Below, in pieces: positions 44,349-54,358 of a DNA stretch of 64,000 nt. The stretch covers positions 1,674,001-1,738,000 of the forward strand of contig NZ_FOVG01000001.1 in the NCBI RefSeq assembly GCF_900115075.1, read 5' to 3'. The notes below the pieces were generated by a model. That model saw nothing but the letters and a program-made list of their open reading frames with translations, did no database searches and was not told the origin of the DNA. This DNA comes from Candidatus Pantoea varia. GTDB taxonomy: Bacteria; Pseudomonadota; Gammaproteobacteria; Enterobacterales; Enterobacteriaceae. Both the position numbers and the translations under genes were made by a program. The number at the start of each line of letters is the position of its first letter. Position 1 is the first letter of the stretch.

Positions 44349-45157
44349 TGCAGCTGGATATTCTGGGCCTGCAAAATCCCGAGGCACCGACACTGGTGCT
44401 CTCTTCCGGTCTGGGCGGCGTGGCGGGTTTCTGGCAGCCTCAGCTGGCGGCCCTGACGGCACGCTATCGGGTCGTGCTCTATGACCAGCGCGGCACGGGT
44501 CGCAGCGCAGACAGCTTACCGGAAGGCTACAACATGGCGATGATGGCGGCTGAGCTGGCCGACGCGCTGGCGCAACACGGCATCCTGCGCTTCAGCCTGA
44601 TTGGCCACGCGCTGGGCGGTCTGGTGGGAATGCAGCTGGCGCTGGATTATCCGGATCGGATCGAACGGATCGTAGTGATCAACGGCTGGCTGACGCTGCA
44701 TCCACATACCCGCCGCTGCTTCCAGGTGCGGCAGGATCTGCTGCTCAATGTCGGCGTCGAGGCTTTCGTCCGCGCTCAGCCGCTGTTTCTCTATCCTGCT
44801 GAGTGGATGGCCGGGCATCAGACGCGTCTGGAGCAGGAAGATAGCCATCACGTCACGCATTTTCAGGGGATGGAAAACCTGATGCGACGGCTGCATGCCC
44901 TGATGAGCGCCGACTTCAGCACTCGGGCGGCTGCCATTCCGCAACCGGTGCTGGTGATTGCCAGCCAGGACGATCTGCTGGTGCCGTGGAGCTGCTCAAC
45001 CGAGCTGGCCGCGGCGCTGCCTGACGCTACTGAACAGATGATGGCCTGGGGCGGGCACGCCATGAGCGTCACCGACCCTGAAAACTTTAATGCCCTGCTG
45101 CTGCAGTGGCTGGATCAGACTGATGACGTGCAGCCGCTGCAGCGCGTCGCCGGCTAA
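44348..45157 (+). CDS. rutD: RutD, alpha/beta-hydrolase
   Basis: 269-residue alpha/beta-hydrolase fold protein thought to speed the breakdown of carbamate or aminoacrylate in the pathway. The nucleophile elbow reads GHALGGLVG in place of a usual GxSxG, so Ala takes the Ser place; E. coli RutD has the same lack of a Ser there. The oxyanion part SSGLGG is conserved. It is followed after 19 bases by rutF; there is no rutE. Confidence 0.93.
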   Translation: MQLDILGLQNPEAPTLVLSSGLGGVAGFWQPQLAALTARYRVVLYDQRGTGRSADSLPEGYNMAMMAAELADALAQHGILRFSLIGHALGGLVGMQLALDYPDRIERIVVINGWLTLHPHTRRCFQVRQDLLLNVGVEAFVRAQPLFLYPAEWMAGHQTRLEQEDSHHVTHFQGMENLMRRLHALMSADFSTRAAAIPQPVLVIASQDDLLVPWSCSTELAAALPDATEQMMAWGGHAMSVTDPENFNALLLQWLDQTDDVQPLQRVAG

Positions 45158-45176
45158 CCCTTTCGCGGAGAACACG

Positions 45177-45692
45177 ATGAGCCTGGAAACCCTTACCCCA
45201 GTCGTTGAGAAAACTGAGTTTCGTAATGCGATGTCGCGGCTGGGTGCTGCGGTCAACATCATCACGACAGAAGGACCGGCCGGACGCGCAGGCTTTACCG
45301 CCTCTGCGGTGTGCAGCGTCACCGATTCGCCGCCGACGCTGCTGGTCTGCCTGAACCGCTCTGCCTCGGTATACCCGATGTTCCGCGAAAACATGCAGCT
45401 CTGCGTCAATACGCTGGCGGCGGGACACGAAACACTCTCCAATCTTTTTGGTGGCAAAACGCCCATGGCTGACCGTTTTATGGCCGCTGAGTGGTCAACG
45501 GCCGTGACCGGCTCGCCAGTGCTGAGCGGCGCGGTCGCCTCCTTTGACTGTCGCATCACGCAGATTGTCAGCGTCGGCACGCATGACACCCTGTTCTGTG
45601 AGGTCGTGGGATTAGTGCGCAATGACGACACCCACGGTCTGGCGTGGTTTGATCGGGGATATCATCCCCTGATGCGGCAGGATGCCTGTTAA
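45177..45692 (+). CDS. rutF: RutF, FMN reductase (NADH)
   Basis: 171-residue flavin reductase of the HpaC family that supplies reduced FMN to RutA. The core [39 protein letters not shown] is typical. The ATG at 45177 follows CGGAGA at good spacing. In E. coli rutE comes between rutD and rutF; here it is missing without any remains. Confidence 0.94.
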   Translation: MSLETLTPVVEKTEFRNAMSRLGAAVNIITTEGPAGRAGFTASAVCSVTDSPPTLLVCLNRSASVYPMFRENMQLCVNTLAAGHETLSNLFGGKTPMADRFMAAEWSTAVTGSPVLSGAVASFDCRITQIVSVGTHDTLFCEVVGLVRNDDTHGLAWFDRGYHPLMRQDAC

Positions 45693-45738
45693 CACTTCCC
45701 TGTAACTCACCGGCATTCATAACGCTCTGGAGTAGACG

Positions 45739-47067
45739 ATGGCACGATCCTGGTTTCCGCAATGGCAGAAGAAGTCGGCACTAACAGAAAACGGAATTAT
45801 CGCCCCGGATGAGACGCTCCCTCTGGGACAGACGCTGGTGCTGGGTTTACAGCATGCGGTGGCGATGTTTGGCGCAACGGTGCTGATGCCGCTGCTGATG
45901 GGGCTGGATCCCAATCTGGCGATTCTGGTCTCGGGTATTGGCACGCTGCTGTTCTTCTTTATTACCGGCGGTCGGGTGCCCAGCTATCTTGGGTCGAGCG
46001 CCGCCTTTGTTGGCGTGGTGATTGCGGTAACCGGCTTCAGTGGTCAGGGACTGAATCCCAATCTCAGCGTGGCACTGGGCGGTGTCATCGCCTGTGGCGT
46101 TCTTTACACGCTGATTGGGCTGGTGGTGATGAAGTCAGGCACGCGCTGGATCGAAAACCTGATGCCGCCGGTGGTGACCGGCGCGGTGGTCATGGCGATC
46201 GGGCTGAATCTGGCTCCAATCGCGGTTCACAGCGTCTCCGCCTCTTCATTCGACAGCTGGGTCGCGGTAATGACCGTGCTCTGTATCGGTCTGGTGGCGG
46301 TGTTTACCCACGGAATGATTCAGCGTCTGCTGATTCTGGTCGGCCTGATTCTGGCGTGGGCGATCTATGCGATTCTGACCAACGGTCTCGGACTGGGCAA
46401 GCCGGTCGATTTTACGATGCTGTCACAGGCTGCCTGGTTTGGTCTGCCGCACACCACCGCACCAACTTTTGATCTGCAGGCGATGGTGCTGATCGCGCCG
46501 GTGGCGATCATTCTGGTGGCTGAAAACCTCGGACATCTGAAAGCGGTGGCGGGCATGACTGGTCGGAACCTCGATCCTTATATGGGACGGGCGTTTGTTG
46601 GCGATGGCCTGGCAACCATCCTCTCTGGCTCAATCGGCGGCAGCGGCGTGACGACCTATGCCGAAAATATTGGCGTGATGGCCGTGACCAAGGTCTACTC
46701 CACGCTGGCGTTTGTTGCCGCAGCCATCATCGCTATCCTCGCTGGTTTCTCGCCGAAGTTTGGTGCGCTGATCCACACCATTCCGGCGCCGGTAATTGGC
46801 GGCGCATCCATTGTGGTGTTCGGACTGATTGCGGTGGCAGGCGCACGCATCTGGGTGCAGAACCATGTCGATTTAGGTCAGAACAGCAACCTGATTATGG
46901 TCGCTACCACGCTGGTTCTTGGTGCAGGGGATTTCGCGCTAAAAATTGGCTCTTTCACGCTGGGCGGGATCGGTACGGCCACCTTTGGCGCGATTATCCT
47001 CAATGCAATCCTGCGCCGACGCAGCGCGGCGCAGCAGGATAAGCCGCTGGCGCGGCAGCAGGGCTAA
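45739..47067 (+). CDS. rutG: RutG, uracil/xanthine-family pyrimidine permease
   Basis: 442-residue permease of the NAT/NCS2 family with about 12-14 helices. The QHAVAMFGATVLMPLLMG start and the TTYAENIGVMAVTKVYS signature segment mark it. It takes up uracil or thymine for the pathway and closes the operon. Its terminator lies inside the 3' end of the convergent transporter gene. Confidence 0.94.
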   Translation: MARSWFPQWQKKSALTENGIIAPDETLPLGQTLVLGLQHAVAMFGATVLMPLLMGLDPNLAILVSGIGTLLFFFITGGRVPSYLGSSAAFVGVVIAVTGFSGQGLNPNLSVALGGVIACGVLYTLIGLVVMKSGTRWIENLMPPVVTGAVVMAIGLNLAPIAVHSVSASSFDSWVAVMTVLCIGLVAVFTHGMIQRLLILVGLILAWAIYAILTNGLGLGKPVDFTMLSQAAWFGLPHTTAPTFDLQAMVLIAPVAIILVAENLGHLKAVAGMTGRNLDPYMGRAFVGDGLATILSGSIGGSGVTTYAENIGVMAVTKVYSTLAFVAAAIIAILAGFSPKFGALIHTIPAPVIGGASIVVFGLIAVAGARIWVQNHVDLGQNSNLIMVATTLVLGAGDFALKIGSFTLGGIGTATFGAIILNAILRRRSAAQQDKPLARQQG

Positions 47068-47982
47068 CTACTCCAGCGGTGTGGCAGCAGGCTGCACCGC
47101 TTTTTTTCGTTTCAGTCGCAGCTCACTGACGATCACCCCGCAGACGATCAGCGCCCCACCCACCAACGCCAGCGCAGGCAGGCGCTCACCCGCAATACGT
47201 CCAACCACGCCAGCCCAGACCGGTTCTCCGGCATAAATCACCGTGGCACGGGTCGGCGAAACGCTGCGTTGCGCCCAGTTCATGGTGACCTGAATCAGCG
47301 CACTGGCCGCACCCAATCCCAGCGCGCTGAGCAGCAGCGGCGTTGAGATCGCGGGCACCGTCTCTCCGTTAGGGATCATCAGCACAAAGGCACACAGTGA
47401 CGCCACCGCCAGCTGGATTAGCGTCACGCGGCGTACATCGACCTGACCGGCATAGCGGCTGATTAAGATGATCTCGGCGGCAATCGCCAGCGTGCTGAGC
47501 AGCGTCGCTATTTCACCGGCATTCAGGCTAATCCGGCCATCCTGCGGCCCGGCCACCAGCAGCAAGCCGGTAAATGCCAGCACAATCCCCAGCCATGACA
47601 TCAAGCCCGGCGGACGACGTAAAAACAGCCACTGCAGCAACGGTACAACCGGAACATAGAGGGCGGTGAGAAAAGCGGACTGGCTGCTGGAGATGGTCTG
47701 CATTCCCCAGGTCTGAAGGCCATAACCTCCGGCGATCGACAGGCCAATCAGCGCGCCCGCTTTCACCTCAAGCCAGGTCATTCCAGCCAGATAACGGCGG
47801 AAAAACAGGGCCAGCAGCAGCGCGGCGGTGGCAAAACGCAGGCCGACAAAGAAGAACGGGCCGGAGTGCTGCATCGCACGATGCACTACAAGGAAAGTGC
47901 CGCCCCAGATCATGGTGATAAAAAGTAATACCAGCTCCTGCCGCGTCAGGCGCAGGGTTAAACCGCGGAGTGTGTCCGACAT
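47068..47982 (-). CDS. EamA-family (DMT superfamily) transporter
   Basis: 304-residue membrane protein with ten helices in two EamA repeats: LVLLFITMIWGGTFLVVHRAM opens the first and an equivalent repeat begins near residue 160. Such proteins export amino acids or metabolites; this one is unassigned. It is convergent with rutG, and in E. coli no such gene lies here. It ends in the basic RLKRKKAVQPAATPLE tail. Confidence 0.85.
   Translation of the reverse strand: MSDTLRGLTLRLTRQELVLLFITMIWGGTFLVVHRAMQHSGPFFFVGLRFATAALLLALFFRRYLAGMTWLEVKAGALIGLSIAGGYGLQTWGMQTISSSQSAFLTALYVPVVPLLQWLFLRRPPGLMSWLGIVLAFTGLLLVAGPQDGRISLNAGEIATLLSTLAIAAEIILISRYAGQVDVRRVTLIQLAVASLCAFVLMIPNGETVPAISTPLLLSALGLGAASALIQVTMNWAQRSVSPTRATVIYAGEPVWAGVVGRIAGERLPALALVGGALIVCGVIVSELRLKRKKAVQPAATPLE
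47075..47107 (+). terminator. Terminator of the rut operon
   Basis: AGCGGTG pairs with CACCGCT around an inner GCAGC-AG-GCTGC pair, followed by TTTTTTTC (47101-47108). It is inside the last codons of the convergent EamA-type gene. Confidence 0.85.
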
Positions 47983-48078
47983 ATTTCACCTGATGATGGG
48001 TCCGGACGATATTGTGGGGAGAGCGAGGTAGAAAAGCAATGATGTTCACCGCCGGTCTGAACCGGCGGCAGTGTGGGG

Positions 48079-48252
48079 CTATGCGTCCGCTTTTTTAGGA
48101 CTGCTGCGTCCGCCCTTTTCACCAGCACGCGCGGCACGCTGCGGATCATTTTTGAAATTACCACCGCTGTTTTTCCCCCCTTTACGTCCCGCTTCTGCGG
48201 CACGTTCACGGTTTTCAGCAAAATTTCCTGAACCTCCACGATGTGTCGTCAT
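48079..48252 (-). CDS. ymdF: KGG-repeat stress protein (YmdF/YciG family)
   Basis: 57-residue, very hydrophilic, basic protein too short for many gene finders. It carries the KGG repeats of the general-stress GsiB/YciG family (AGRKGGKNSGG and AGEKGGRSSPK) and begins MTTHRGGSGNFAENRE. The ATG at 48252 follows CAGGAG. E. coli ymdF lies at the same place, beside wrbA. In E. coli this family is RpoS-dependent; its molecular role is unknown. Confidence 0.88.
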   Translation of the reverse strand: MTTHRGGSGNFAENRERAAEAGRKGGKNSGGNFKNDPQRAARAGEKGGRSSPKKADA

Positions 48253-48543
48253 AATTTGCTCCTGTCGCGTAGTGCGATAAATAAGAATGAAATACAGAGG
48301 GCCGAAACCGAATTCAGCCCATGCTTAAATAATAGCCAGACTCTGCTTTAATTCGTCCGCCAGTCACATTTCGCAACAGAGTAATCACCAGCAATTTGGT
48401 TAAAGAACGAACATTCTGTCGACATACAACCGATTAGTTGCAGATTTATTGCCCGACTCCTCCGCTGCGGCTTCAGCATCACCTGCGTAAAACGAAAGCT
48501 CTTCTATACTTTTTCTGGACGTCAAAACCACCTGGAGAGATTT

Positions 48544-49143
48544 ATGGCCAAGATTCTGGTGCTCTACTACTCGATGTACGGACATATTGAAACAATGGCG
48601 AACGCGGTTGCAGAAGGCGCTCGTCGGGTTCCCGGCGCGGAAGTGGATATCCTGCGGGTACCAGAAACGATGGAGGCCGATCGCTTTGCACAGGTGGGCG
48701 GCAAAACCGATCAGCAGGCAGCTGAAGCCACGCCTGAGGTGCTGCCGCACTATGACGCGATTATCGTTGGCACCCCGACCCGCTTTGGCAACATGGCCGG
48801 GCAGATGCGAACATTCTGGGATCGCACTGGCGGTCTCTGGGCGTCGGGCGCGCTGTTCGGCAAGGTTGCCAGCGTCTTTACCTCAACCGGCACCGGCGGC
48901 GGTCAGGAACAGACCATTACGTCAGTGTGGACCACCCTGGCGCATCACGGCATGGTGATTGTCCCTATCGGGTACGGAACCAAAGAGCTGTTCGATATTT
49001 CTCAGGTTCGCGGTGGTACGCCTTACGGTGCGACCACGCTGGCGGGCGGCGACGGGTCACGTCAGCCTACGGAAGCGGAACTCAACATTGCCCGTTTCCA
49101 GGGTGAACATGTTGCCGGACTGACCGTCAAACTGCAGGACTGA
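48544..49143 (+). CDS. wrbA: WrbA, NAD(P)H:quinone oxidoreductase
   Basis: 199-residue flavodoxin-like enzyme that reduces quinones with two electrons and protects from oxidative stress. The FMN loop [15 protein letters not shown], the [14 protein letters not shown] segment and the [21 protein letters not shown] block are typical. Start after GGAGAG. It is followed by yccJ after 20 bases, as in E. coli, and both depend on RpoS there. Confidence 0.96.
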   Translation: MAKILVLYYSMYGHIETMANAVAEGARRVPGAEVDILRVPETMEADRFAQVGGKTDQQAAEATPEVLPHYDAIIVGTPTRFGNMAGQMRTFWDRTGGLWASGALFGKVASVFTSTGTGGGQEQTITSVWTTLAHHGMVIVPIGYGTKELFDISQVRGGTPYGATTLAGGDGSRQPTEAELNIARFQGEHVAGLTVKLQD

Positions 49144-49163
49144 TTTAATCAAAGGAGAAAAGT

Positions 49164-49394
49164 ATGTCTACTGAACAATCGAAAGCACATCACGTTGGCG
49201 AATGGGCAAGTCTGCGTCATACCTCCCCTGAAATTGCCGAGGCCATTTTCGAAGTGGCGAATTACGATGAAAAACTGGCAGAAGAGATCTGGCGTCAGCA
49301 AGGCAGCGATGACGTGCTGATTCGCGCCTTTGAAAAGACGGATAAAGATCTCCTGACCTGGGATGACAAGCCCGTAGAACGCAAGAACGTCTGA
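49164..49394 (+). CDS. yccJ: YccJ, small stress-associated protein
   Basis: 76-residue acidic protein with the E. coli YccJ core ([42 protein letters not shown]). The function is unknown; it is co-transcribed with wrbA. Start after AAAGGAGA. Confidence 0.93.
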   Translation: MSTEQSKAHHVGEWASLRHTSPEIAEAIFEVANYDEKLAEEIWRQQGSDDVLIRAFEKTDKDLLTWDDKPVERKNV

Positions 49395-49448
49395 TTCAGG
49401 GGCGGGACTTTCCCGCCCTCAATTTTTTAGCTCACCAAGGAGTACGCT

Positions 49449-50822
49449 ATGTCTTCCTATCAAAGCATTAATCCCGCGAACAACCAGTTGCTGAAAAGCT
49501 GGCCGTCACACGACGAAGCCGCCGTCAGCCATGCTCTGGATGTGGCCGATCGTCTTTTCCACTCCTCATGGAGCAAAGGCGAGATCCAGCCCCGTCTGCA
49601 GGTGCTGAAAAAGCTGGCTGACCTGATTGATAGCCGCGCGGAAGAACTGGCTACCATCGCCAGTAAAGAGATGGGTAAACTGATTGGTCAGAGCCGTGGC
49701 GAAGTGAAAATCTGTTCGCAGATTGCCCGCTACTACGCAGAGAATGCGGAACGTATTCTGCAGCCGCAGTCCTATCCCAGCGAGCTGGGCGAAGCCTGGG
49801 TTGAGTATCACCCGATTGGCGTGTTAGTCGCCGTCGAGCCGTGGAACTTCCCTTACTATCAGCTGATGCGCGTGCTGGCTCCTAACCTGGCGCTGGGTAA
49901 CCCGGTGCTGGCGAAACACGCCAACATTGTGCCGCACTGTGCCGATGTCTTTGAAAAGCTGGTTCGTGAAGCGGGTGCACCTGAAGGGGCATGGACTAAC
50001 CTGTTTATCTCCACCGATCAGGTCGCCGATCTGATCGCTGATGATCGTGTTCAGGGTGTCGCCCTGACCGGTTCCGAGCGCGCAGGCAGCGCCGTGGCTG
50101 AGCAGGCCGGTAAACATCTGAAGAAATCGACGCTGGAACTGGGCGGCAATGACGTGTTTGTGGTGCTGGATGATGCCGATCTCGACGAAGCCGTCCGTCA
50201 GGGCGTGCAGGCGCGTCTCAGCAACTGCGGTCAGGTCTGTACCGCCGCAAAACGTTTTATTCTGCATGAGAAGATTGCCGATCGCTTTATCAGCCAGTTC
50301 AGCGCCGCGCTGAGTTCTGCCACGCTGGGCGATCCACTGGATGAGAAAACCACCCTTGGCCCGCTCTCTTCTGCGGACGCGCGTGACCGTCTGGTGAAAC
50401 AGGTAGACGAAGCGGTCACTCATGGCGCAAAACTGGTGACGGGCGGTAAAGCGGTTGAAGGTGCAGGTTGCTTCTATCAGCCAACCATTCTCACTGGCAT
50501 TACCCCGGACAACCCTGCCTATTATCAGGAGTTCTTCGGCCCTGTGGCGCAGATTTATGTTGTGGGTGACGATAACGCGGCTGTGGCGCTGGCAAACGAC
50601 TCGCACTACGGTCTGGGCGGCTCGGTCTGGACGCGTGATACTGCTCGCGGTCGTAAACTGGCGTCCGCCATTGAAACCGGCATGGTGTTTATCAACTCGC
50701 AGAGCGACACCTCAGCGGAACTGCCATTCGGTGGTGTGAAACGTTCAGGCTATGGTCGTGAGCTTTCTGATCTCGGTATCAAAGAGTTTGCTAACCAGAA
50801 ACTGGTTGTTGTAGCGGGTTAA
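49449..50822 (+). CDS. NAD(P)-dependent succinate-semialdehyde dehydrogenase type
   Basis: 457-residue aldehyde dehydrogenase. The catalytic segment is conserved: STLELGGNDVFVVLDDAD with the general-base Glu, and NCGQVCTAAKRF with the nucleophilic Cys. Overall it resembles the Sad/GabD-like short SSADH class of enterobacteria. In this place it could also oxidise malonic semialdehyde, the product of RutC, but it lies 2.4 kb away and behind another operon, so that is conjecture. It begins after AAGGAG and has its own terminator. Confidence 0.87.
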   Translation: MSSYQSINPANNQLLKSWPSHDEAAVSHALDVADRLFHSSWSKGEIQPRLQVLKKLADLIDSRAEELATIASKEMGKLIGQSRGEVKICSQIARYYAENAERILQPQSYPSELGEAWVEYHPIGVLVAVEPWNFPYYQLMRVLAPNLALGNPVLAKHANIVPHCADVFEKLVREAGAPEGAWTNLFISTDQVADLIADDRVQGVALTGSERAGSAVAEQAGKHLKKSTLELGGNDVFVVLDDADLDEAVRQGVQARLSNCGQVCTAAKRFILHEKIADRFISQFSAALSSATLGDPLDEKTTLGPLSSADARDRLVKQVDEAVTHGAKLVTGGKAVEGAGCFYQPTILTGITPDNPAYYQEFFGPVAQIYVVGDDNAAVALANDSHYGLGGSVWTRDTARGRKLASAIETGMVFINSQSDTSAELPFGGVKRSGYGRELSDLGIKEFANQKLVVVAG

Positions 50823-50837
50823 TCGCCCTTCAGCCAT

Positions 50838-50868
50838 AAAAAAACCCCGTCTCGACGGGGTTTTTTAT
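50838..50868. terminator. Bidirectional terminator between the SSADH gene and agp
   Basis: AACCCCGTC (50843-50851) pairs with GACGGGGTT (50854-50862), with A run before and T run after. It is symmetrical and serves both the plus-strand dehydrogenase and the minus-strand agp. Confidence 0.92.
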
Positions 50869-50887
50869 TATCGGCCGGATAGCGCGA

Positions 50888-52522
50888 TTACTGTGTTGCC
50901 ACAGCCGGTGACTTTGATTCGTCGGTGTGCGCAGCTGCAGGCGTTTTCGCAGCGTTAGCCTGGTCAGTTGAAGCTTTTGCATCACTGGTTGAGGCTGCTT
51001 TGTCTTCCTTCGCTTTCTCAGCAGCCGCTTTATCCGCCTTTGCCTTTTCAGCCGCGGCTTTATCTGCTGCCGCTTTGTCCGCTTTTGCCTTCTCAGCAGC
51101 CGCTTTATCCGCTTTTGCTTTATCAGCGGCGGCAGCTTTATCCGCTTCAGACTTCTCAGCGGCGGCTTTGTCAGCTTCAGCTTTATCCGCAGCAGCATCA
51201 TGCGTCGCTGCAGCTTTCGCACTGTCGTCGTCAGACTGCGCTGCTGGTTGTGGTGCCGCCGCTGGCTGCATTGGCGTACCCTGCAGCGCCGCGTTCAGCG
51301 CCTGAGAGAACTGATCCCAGCTGCAATAGCCGTTGGCATCGGTCTCGCAACCCGCCAGCTGCAGCGTTACGCGCTTCGGTGGGTTCTTCAGGCTCAGCAC
51401 GTCCGCATTGCGCAGCTGATCGGCAGTCTGATAGACATACTCGACTTTGAGCAGGTCTTTATCATTTTTCGCATCATGCCAGCGTTCGAAAACAACCTGA
51501 CCGCCAATCGGCGTTTTTTCGTAAGTATCAGGCAGTTCATAAGGCTTAACCTGCAGCGCGCTCAGCAGTGAGGCGATGTTAGAGTCATGGCCAACCATCA
51601 GCGTGATTTTCGGCGCGTTGGCTTTGTCCTGATCCACTAACTGACTGCGAATGTAATCCACCAGCGGTGCCGCCACTTCACGGGAAACGTCCGGGCTGGT
51701 GAACAGTGCGTCCTGATAACCATTTTTGAGCGCGGACAGCTCTTTCCACTGTTCAGGCGTCTTGATCTGGCCCCATGCAACCTGATCCAGCGGGAAGCCT
51801 TCGTAATATTGCAGCGTGAAGGCATCCATCAGGGAATTACCCACTTTCAGCGGGCCACTGACAGTCGGCTCTTTACCGTTTTCAGCGCTGAAGGTGTTCT
51901 GACCGCTGCTGAGATCACACTGCTTTTTGTTGTTGCAAGCAGGCGATGCTTTGTAGTCGACAATTTTTTCCAGGCGCTGGAAGGCAGGCTTCAGCGACAG
52001 TTTTTCATTTGCCGCAGCCATCGCGGCCAGTGCTTTCTTATTGAATGCATCGCTGCCGTCTGTGATGACCGGATTGAAGATCGGATCCATGGAGCCCATT
52101 TCATCCTGATGAGTGACCGCGACGTCACAGCCAGGGAAGGCACCATTAACAAAGAACTGGGCGGTGGCAACGGTACGCTGCAGGCTGTTAGCATAAACAA
52201 AGACGTTATTGCTGTCAGGACAGCTGCCGTTCTTCACCAGGCCCTGCTGTGCCAGCCACTGACGGGTGTAGTTACCCATGTAGACTTCCAGCACGCCACC
52301 TTTGGTGGTCAGCTGTCCGCCGGGAACATCCCACTGCGGCCAGCTTTTTTTGGTCGACTGCTCAAGCACGCTGCCATTATCGGCCAGTGGTGCACGCAGA
52401 TTGTGACGACTCAACATCAGCACCTGTTGCAGCTGCATATCACCCTCAGCAGCAAATGCTACCGTTCCGACCGGCAATGCAGCGAGCACTGACAATGCGC
52501 AAAGACTCAGTTTCTTGATCAT
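50888..52522 (-). CDS. agp: Agp, glucose-1-phosphatase with long Ala/Lys/Asp repeat tail
   Basis: 544-residue periplasmic histidine acid phosphatase that hydrolyses glucose-1-phosphate. Signal peptide [25 protein letters not shown], active-site RHNLRAPL (R39-H40) and the later HD pair (MVGHDSN). E. coli Agp ends at 413 residues; here the enzyme part ends about 414 and then comes a 130-residue tail (415-544) of imperfect [16 protein letters not shown] units, strongly helical and charged, ending in TQ. The tail is in frame, without a break. Wild-type agp places next to yccJ-wrbA in E. coli also. Confidence 0.92.
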   Translation of the reverse strand: MIKKLSLCALSVLAALPVGTVAFAAEGDMQLQQVLMLSRHNLRAPLADNGSVLEQSTKKSWPQWDVPGGQLTTKGGVLEVYMGNYTRQWLAQQGLVKNGSCPDSNNVFVYANSLQRTVATAQFFVNGAFPGCDVAVTHQDEMGSMDPIFNPVITDGSDAFNKKALAAMAAANEKLSLKPAFQRLEKIVDYKASPACNNKKQCDLSSGQNTFSAENGKEPTVSGPLKVGNSLMDAFTLQYYEGFPLDQVAWGQIKTPEQWKELSALKNGYQDALFTSPDVSREVAAPLVDYIRSQLVDQDKANAPKITLMVGHDSNIASLLSALQVKPYELPDTYEKTPIGGQVVFERWHDAKNDKDLLKVEYVYQTADQLRNADVLSLKNPPKRVTLQLAGCETDANGYCSWDQFSQALNAALQGTPMQPAAAPQPAAQSDDDSAKAAATHDAAADKAEADKAAAEKSEADKAAAADKAKADKAAAEKAKADKAAADKAAAEKAKADKAAAEKAKEDKAASTSDAKASTDQANAAKTPAAAHTDESKSPAVATQ

Positions 52523-52760
52523 TGTGCCTATTCCATTTATTCAGTAAAGAAACACTCTGGCTATCAACCGATTAGCTCGCCTCAGAGCGATGTATTTAAC
52601 AGTGTAACTCAGCTCGCCTCAGAAAATCGCCAGATGTTTGCAAAAACAGTGAGTGGACTATAGCAGAGATGCATCGGACAGATGAATGTGCAGCCGCGCG
52701 TCATTAGCAAAGGCGTGCTTTTTTCGGACAGGAGGAAGAAACAGGAACGACAGAAACGAA

Positions 52761-52787
52761 ACAGGCCAGCACTGAGTGCTGGCCTGT
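52761..52787 (-). terminator. Terminator of the tRNA-Ser genes
   Basis: ACAGGCCAGCAC (52761-52772) pairs with GTGCTGGCCTGT (52776-52787) over TGA; on the minus strand TTTCGTTTCTG follows. It stands seven bases after the downstream tRNA-Ser. Confidence 0.8.
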
Positions 52788-52793
52788 AAAATG

Positions 52794-52881
52794 TGGCGGA
52801 GGAGGAGAGATTCGAACTCTCGGATGGTTTCCCATCGGCGGTTTTCAAGACCGCTGCCTTAAGCCGCTCGGCCACCCCTCC
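52794..52881 (-). tRNA. serT: tRNA-Ser (UGA), copy 2
   Basis: 88-base type II tRNA with anticodon TGA in the loop of GCGGTCTTGAAAACCGC, acceptor GGAGGGG, long variable arm and encoded CCA. It is the same in sequence as the copy at 52950-53037. Confidence 0.97.
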
Positions 52882-52949
52882 GTTTTAAAACTGTACTGCA
52901 TCGGCAAAATTATTGATTTTTACCGCTTTATTGCTCGTGGCAGATAAAG

Positions 52950-53037
52950 TGGCGGAGGAGGAGAGATTCGAACTCTCGGATGGTTTCCCATCGGCGGTTT
53001 TCAAGACCGCTGCCTTAAGCCGCTCGGCCACCCCTCC
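52950..53037 (-). tRNA. serT: tRNA-Ser (UGA), copy 1
   Basis: 88-base tRNA-Ser with anticodon TGA, same as the copy 68 bases downstream. E. coli K-12 has a single serT at this place next to yccA, so the gene has been duplicated in tandem here. Confidence 0.97.
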
Positions 53038-53272
53038 GCAATGACGCGCACTATAAACACCCCGTTTAGGGATGTAAAGCATCTATCTGTTTATTCGCCT
53101 GAAAAACAGCCAGATTGTGGTTTTTTGGTGTCAAAATCGCCACTCTGCTCAAACAATTAGCAGATTAGCGCGTAAAGAAGGGTAAAACGCCTTTTCCCTC
53201 CTTAATGGCCTGCGTATTCTCGGCACATATTTAACGATCTGCTTATTAGTGTTCTGCTTAAAGGAGCGCAAC

Positions 53273-53926
53273 ATGGAAAGAATTGTCACCTCATCGCAGT
53301 CGTCCTTGCTGTCAACGCACAGAGTTCTGCGTAATACCTATTTTCTGCTTGGACTGACCCTGGCCTTTTCTGCTGTCACGGCGACAGCCAGCACCCTGCT
53401 GGCATTACCTGCGCCTGGCCTAATCCTGATGCTGGTCGGCTTCTATGGCCTGATGTTTTTAACCTACCGTCTGGCTAACAGCCCGATGGGTATTCTGGCC
53501 GCGTTTGCGTTTACCGGCTTCCTGGGATATTGCCTGGGTCCTATCCTGAGCTCCTTCTTAACCGCAGGCATGGGCGACGTGATCGCGCTGGCGCTGGGCG
53601 GTACGGCGCTGGTGTTCTTCTGCTGTTCAGCCTACGTGCTGACCACACGTCGTGATATGTCCTTCCTGGGCGGCATGATGATGGCAGGCTTTGTGGTGCT
53701 GCTGGTTGCGGTGGTCGCGAACATTTTCCTGCAGTTGCCTGCCTTGCATCTGGCTATCAGCGCCCTGTTTATTCTGTTTTCTGCCGGTGCGATTTTGTGG
53801 GAAACCAGCAACATCATTCAGGGTGGCGAAACCAACTACATCCGCGCGACGGTCAGCCTCTACGTTTCGTTGTATAACATCTTCGTCAGCCTGCTGAGCC
53901 TGCTGGGTTTTGCCCGCAGCAACTAA
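53273..53926 (+). CDS. yccA: YccA, BAX-inhibitor-1 family, modulator of FtsH
   Basis: 217-residue inner-membrane protein with seven helices. The sequence follows E. coli YccA closely ([68 protein letters not shown]). YccA is both substrate and modulator of the FtsH protease and can protect jammed SecY. The ATG at 53273 follows AAGGAG; an open-frame start 24 bases before it is less likely. Confidence 0.95.
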   Translation: MERIVTSSQSSLLSTHRVLRNTYFLLGLTLAFSAVTATASTLLALPAPGLILMLVGFYGLMFLTYRLANSPMGILAAFAFTGFLGYCLGPILSSFLTAGMGDVIALALGGTALVFFCCSAYVLTTRRDMSFLGGMMMAGFVVLLVAVVANIFLQLPALHLAISALFILFSAGAILWETSNIIQGGETNYIRATVSLYVSLYNIFVSLLSLLGFARSN

Positions 53927-53948
53927 ACGGCAATCACAGTCAGCCTGT

Positions 53949-53973
53949 AAAACCCCGCTTCGGCGGGGTTTTT
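53949..53973 (+). terminator. Terminator of yccA
   Basis: AACCCCGC (53951-53958) pairs with GCGGGGTT (53963-53970) over TTCG, followed by TTT and GCTTTT. It is a very stable UUCG tetraloop stem. Confidence 0.92.
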
Positions 53974-54031
53974 GCTTTTACTGCCTGCCAGGTTTGCTAA
54001 ACTGCGCCGTCATTTACAGAGAGGACATCAC

Positions 54032-54358
54032 GTGAATTTTAACGGTAACGAAATCGCCGTCGATGCCGAAGGCTATCTGAAGAGTACCGACGACTGGAGT
54101 GAAGCGCTGGCGGCACACATTGCCGGACTGGAAGGCCTCACCATGACCGAGGCACACTGGGAAGTGGTCCATTTTGTGCGCGCATTTTATCTGGAATTTA
54201 ACACCTCGCCCGCCGTGCGGATGCTGGTAAAGGCGATGGCGCAGAAGTATGGCGAAGAGAAAGGCAACAGCCGCTACCTGTTCCGCCTGTTCCCTGAAGG
54301 GCCGGCTAAACAGGCGACGAAAATCGCCGGTCTGCCTAAACCGGCGAAATGTCTTTAA
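54032..54358 (+). CDS. tusE: TusE, sulfur-relay protein for tRNA 2-thiouridylation
   Basis: 108-residue member of the DsrC family that takes sulfur from TusBCD and gives it to MnmA. The family end [22 protein letters not shown] carries the active Cys as the next-to-last residue. The start is GTG at 54032 behind AGAGGA; the codons before it in frame are not conserved. It ends one base before the convergent yccX. Confidence 0.95.
   Translation: MNFNGNEIAVDAEGYLKSTDDWSEALAAHIAGLEGLTMTEAHWEVVHFVRAFYLEFNTSPAVRMLVKAMAQKYGEEKGNSRYLFRLFPEGPAKQATKIAGLPKPAKCL

Noticed and set aside
49449..50822. Dehydrogenase as part of the rut pathway
   Set aside because: It could act on malonic semialdehyde, but wrbA-yccJ and two other genes lie between and it does not share the rut promoter. 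Kept only as a question in the rutE finding.
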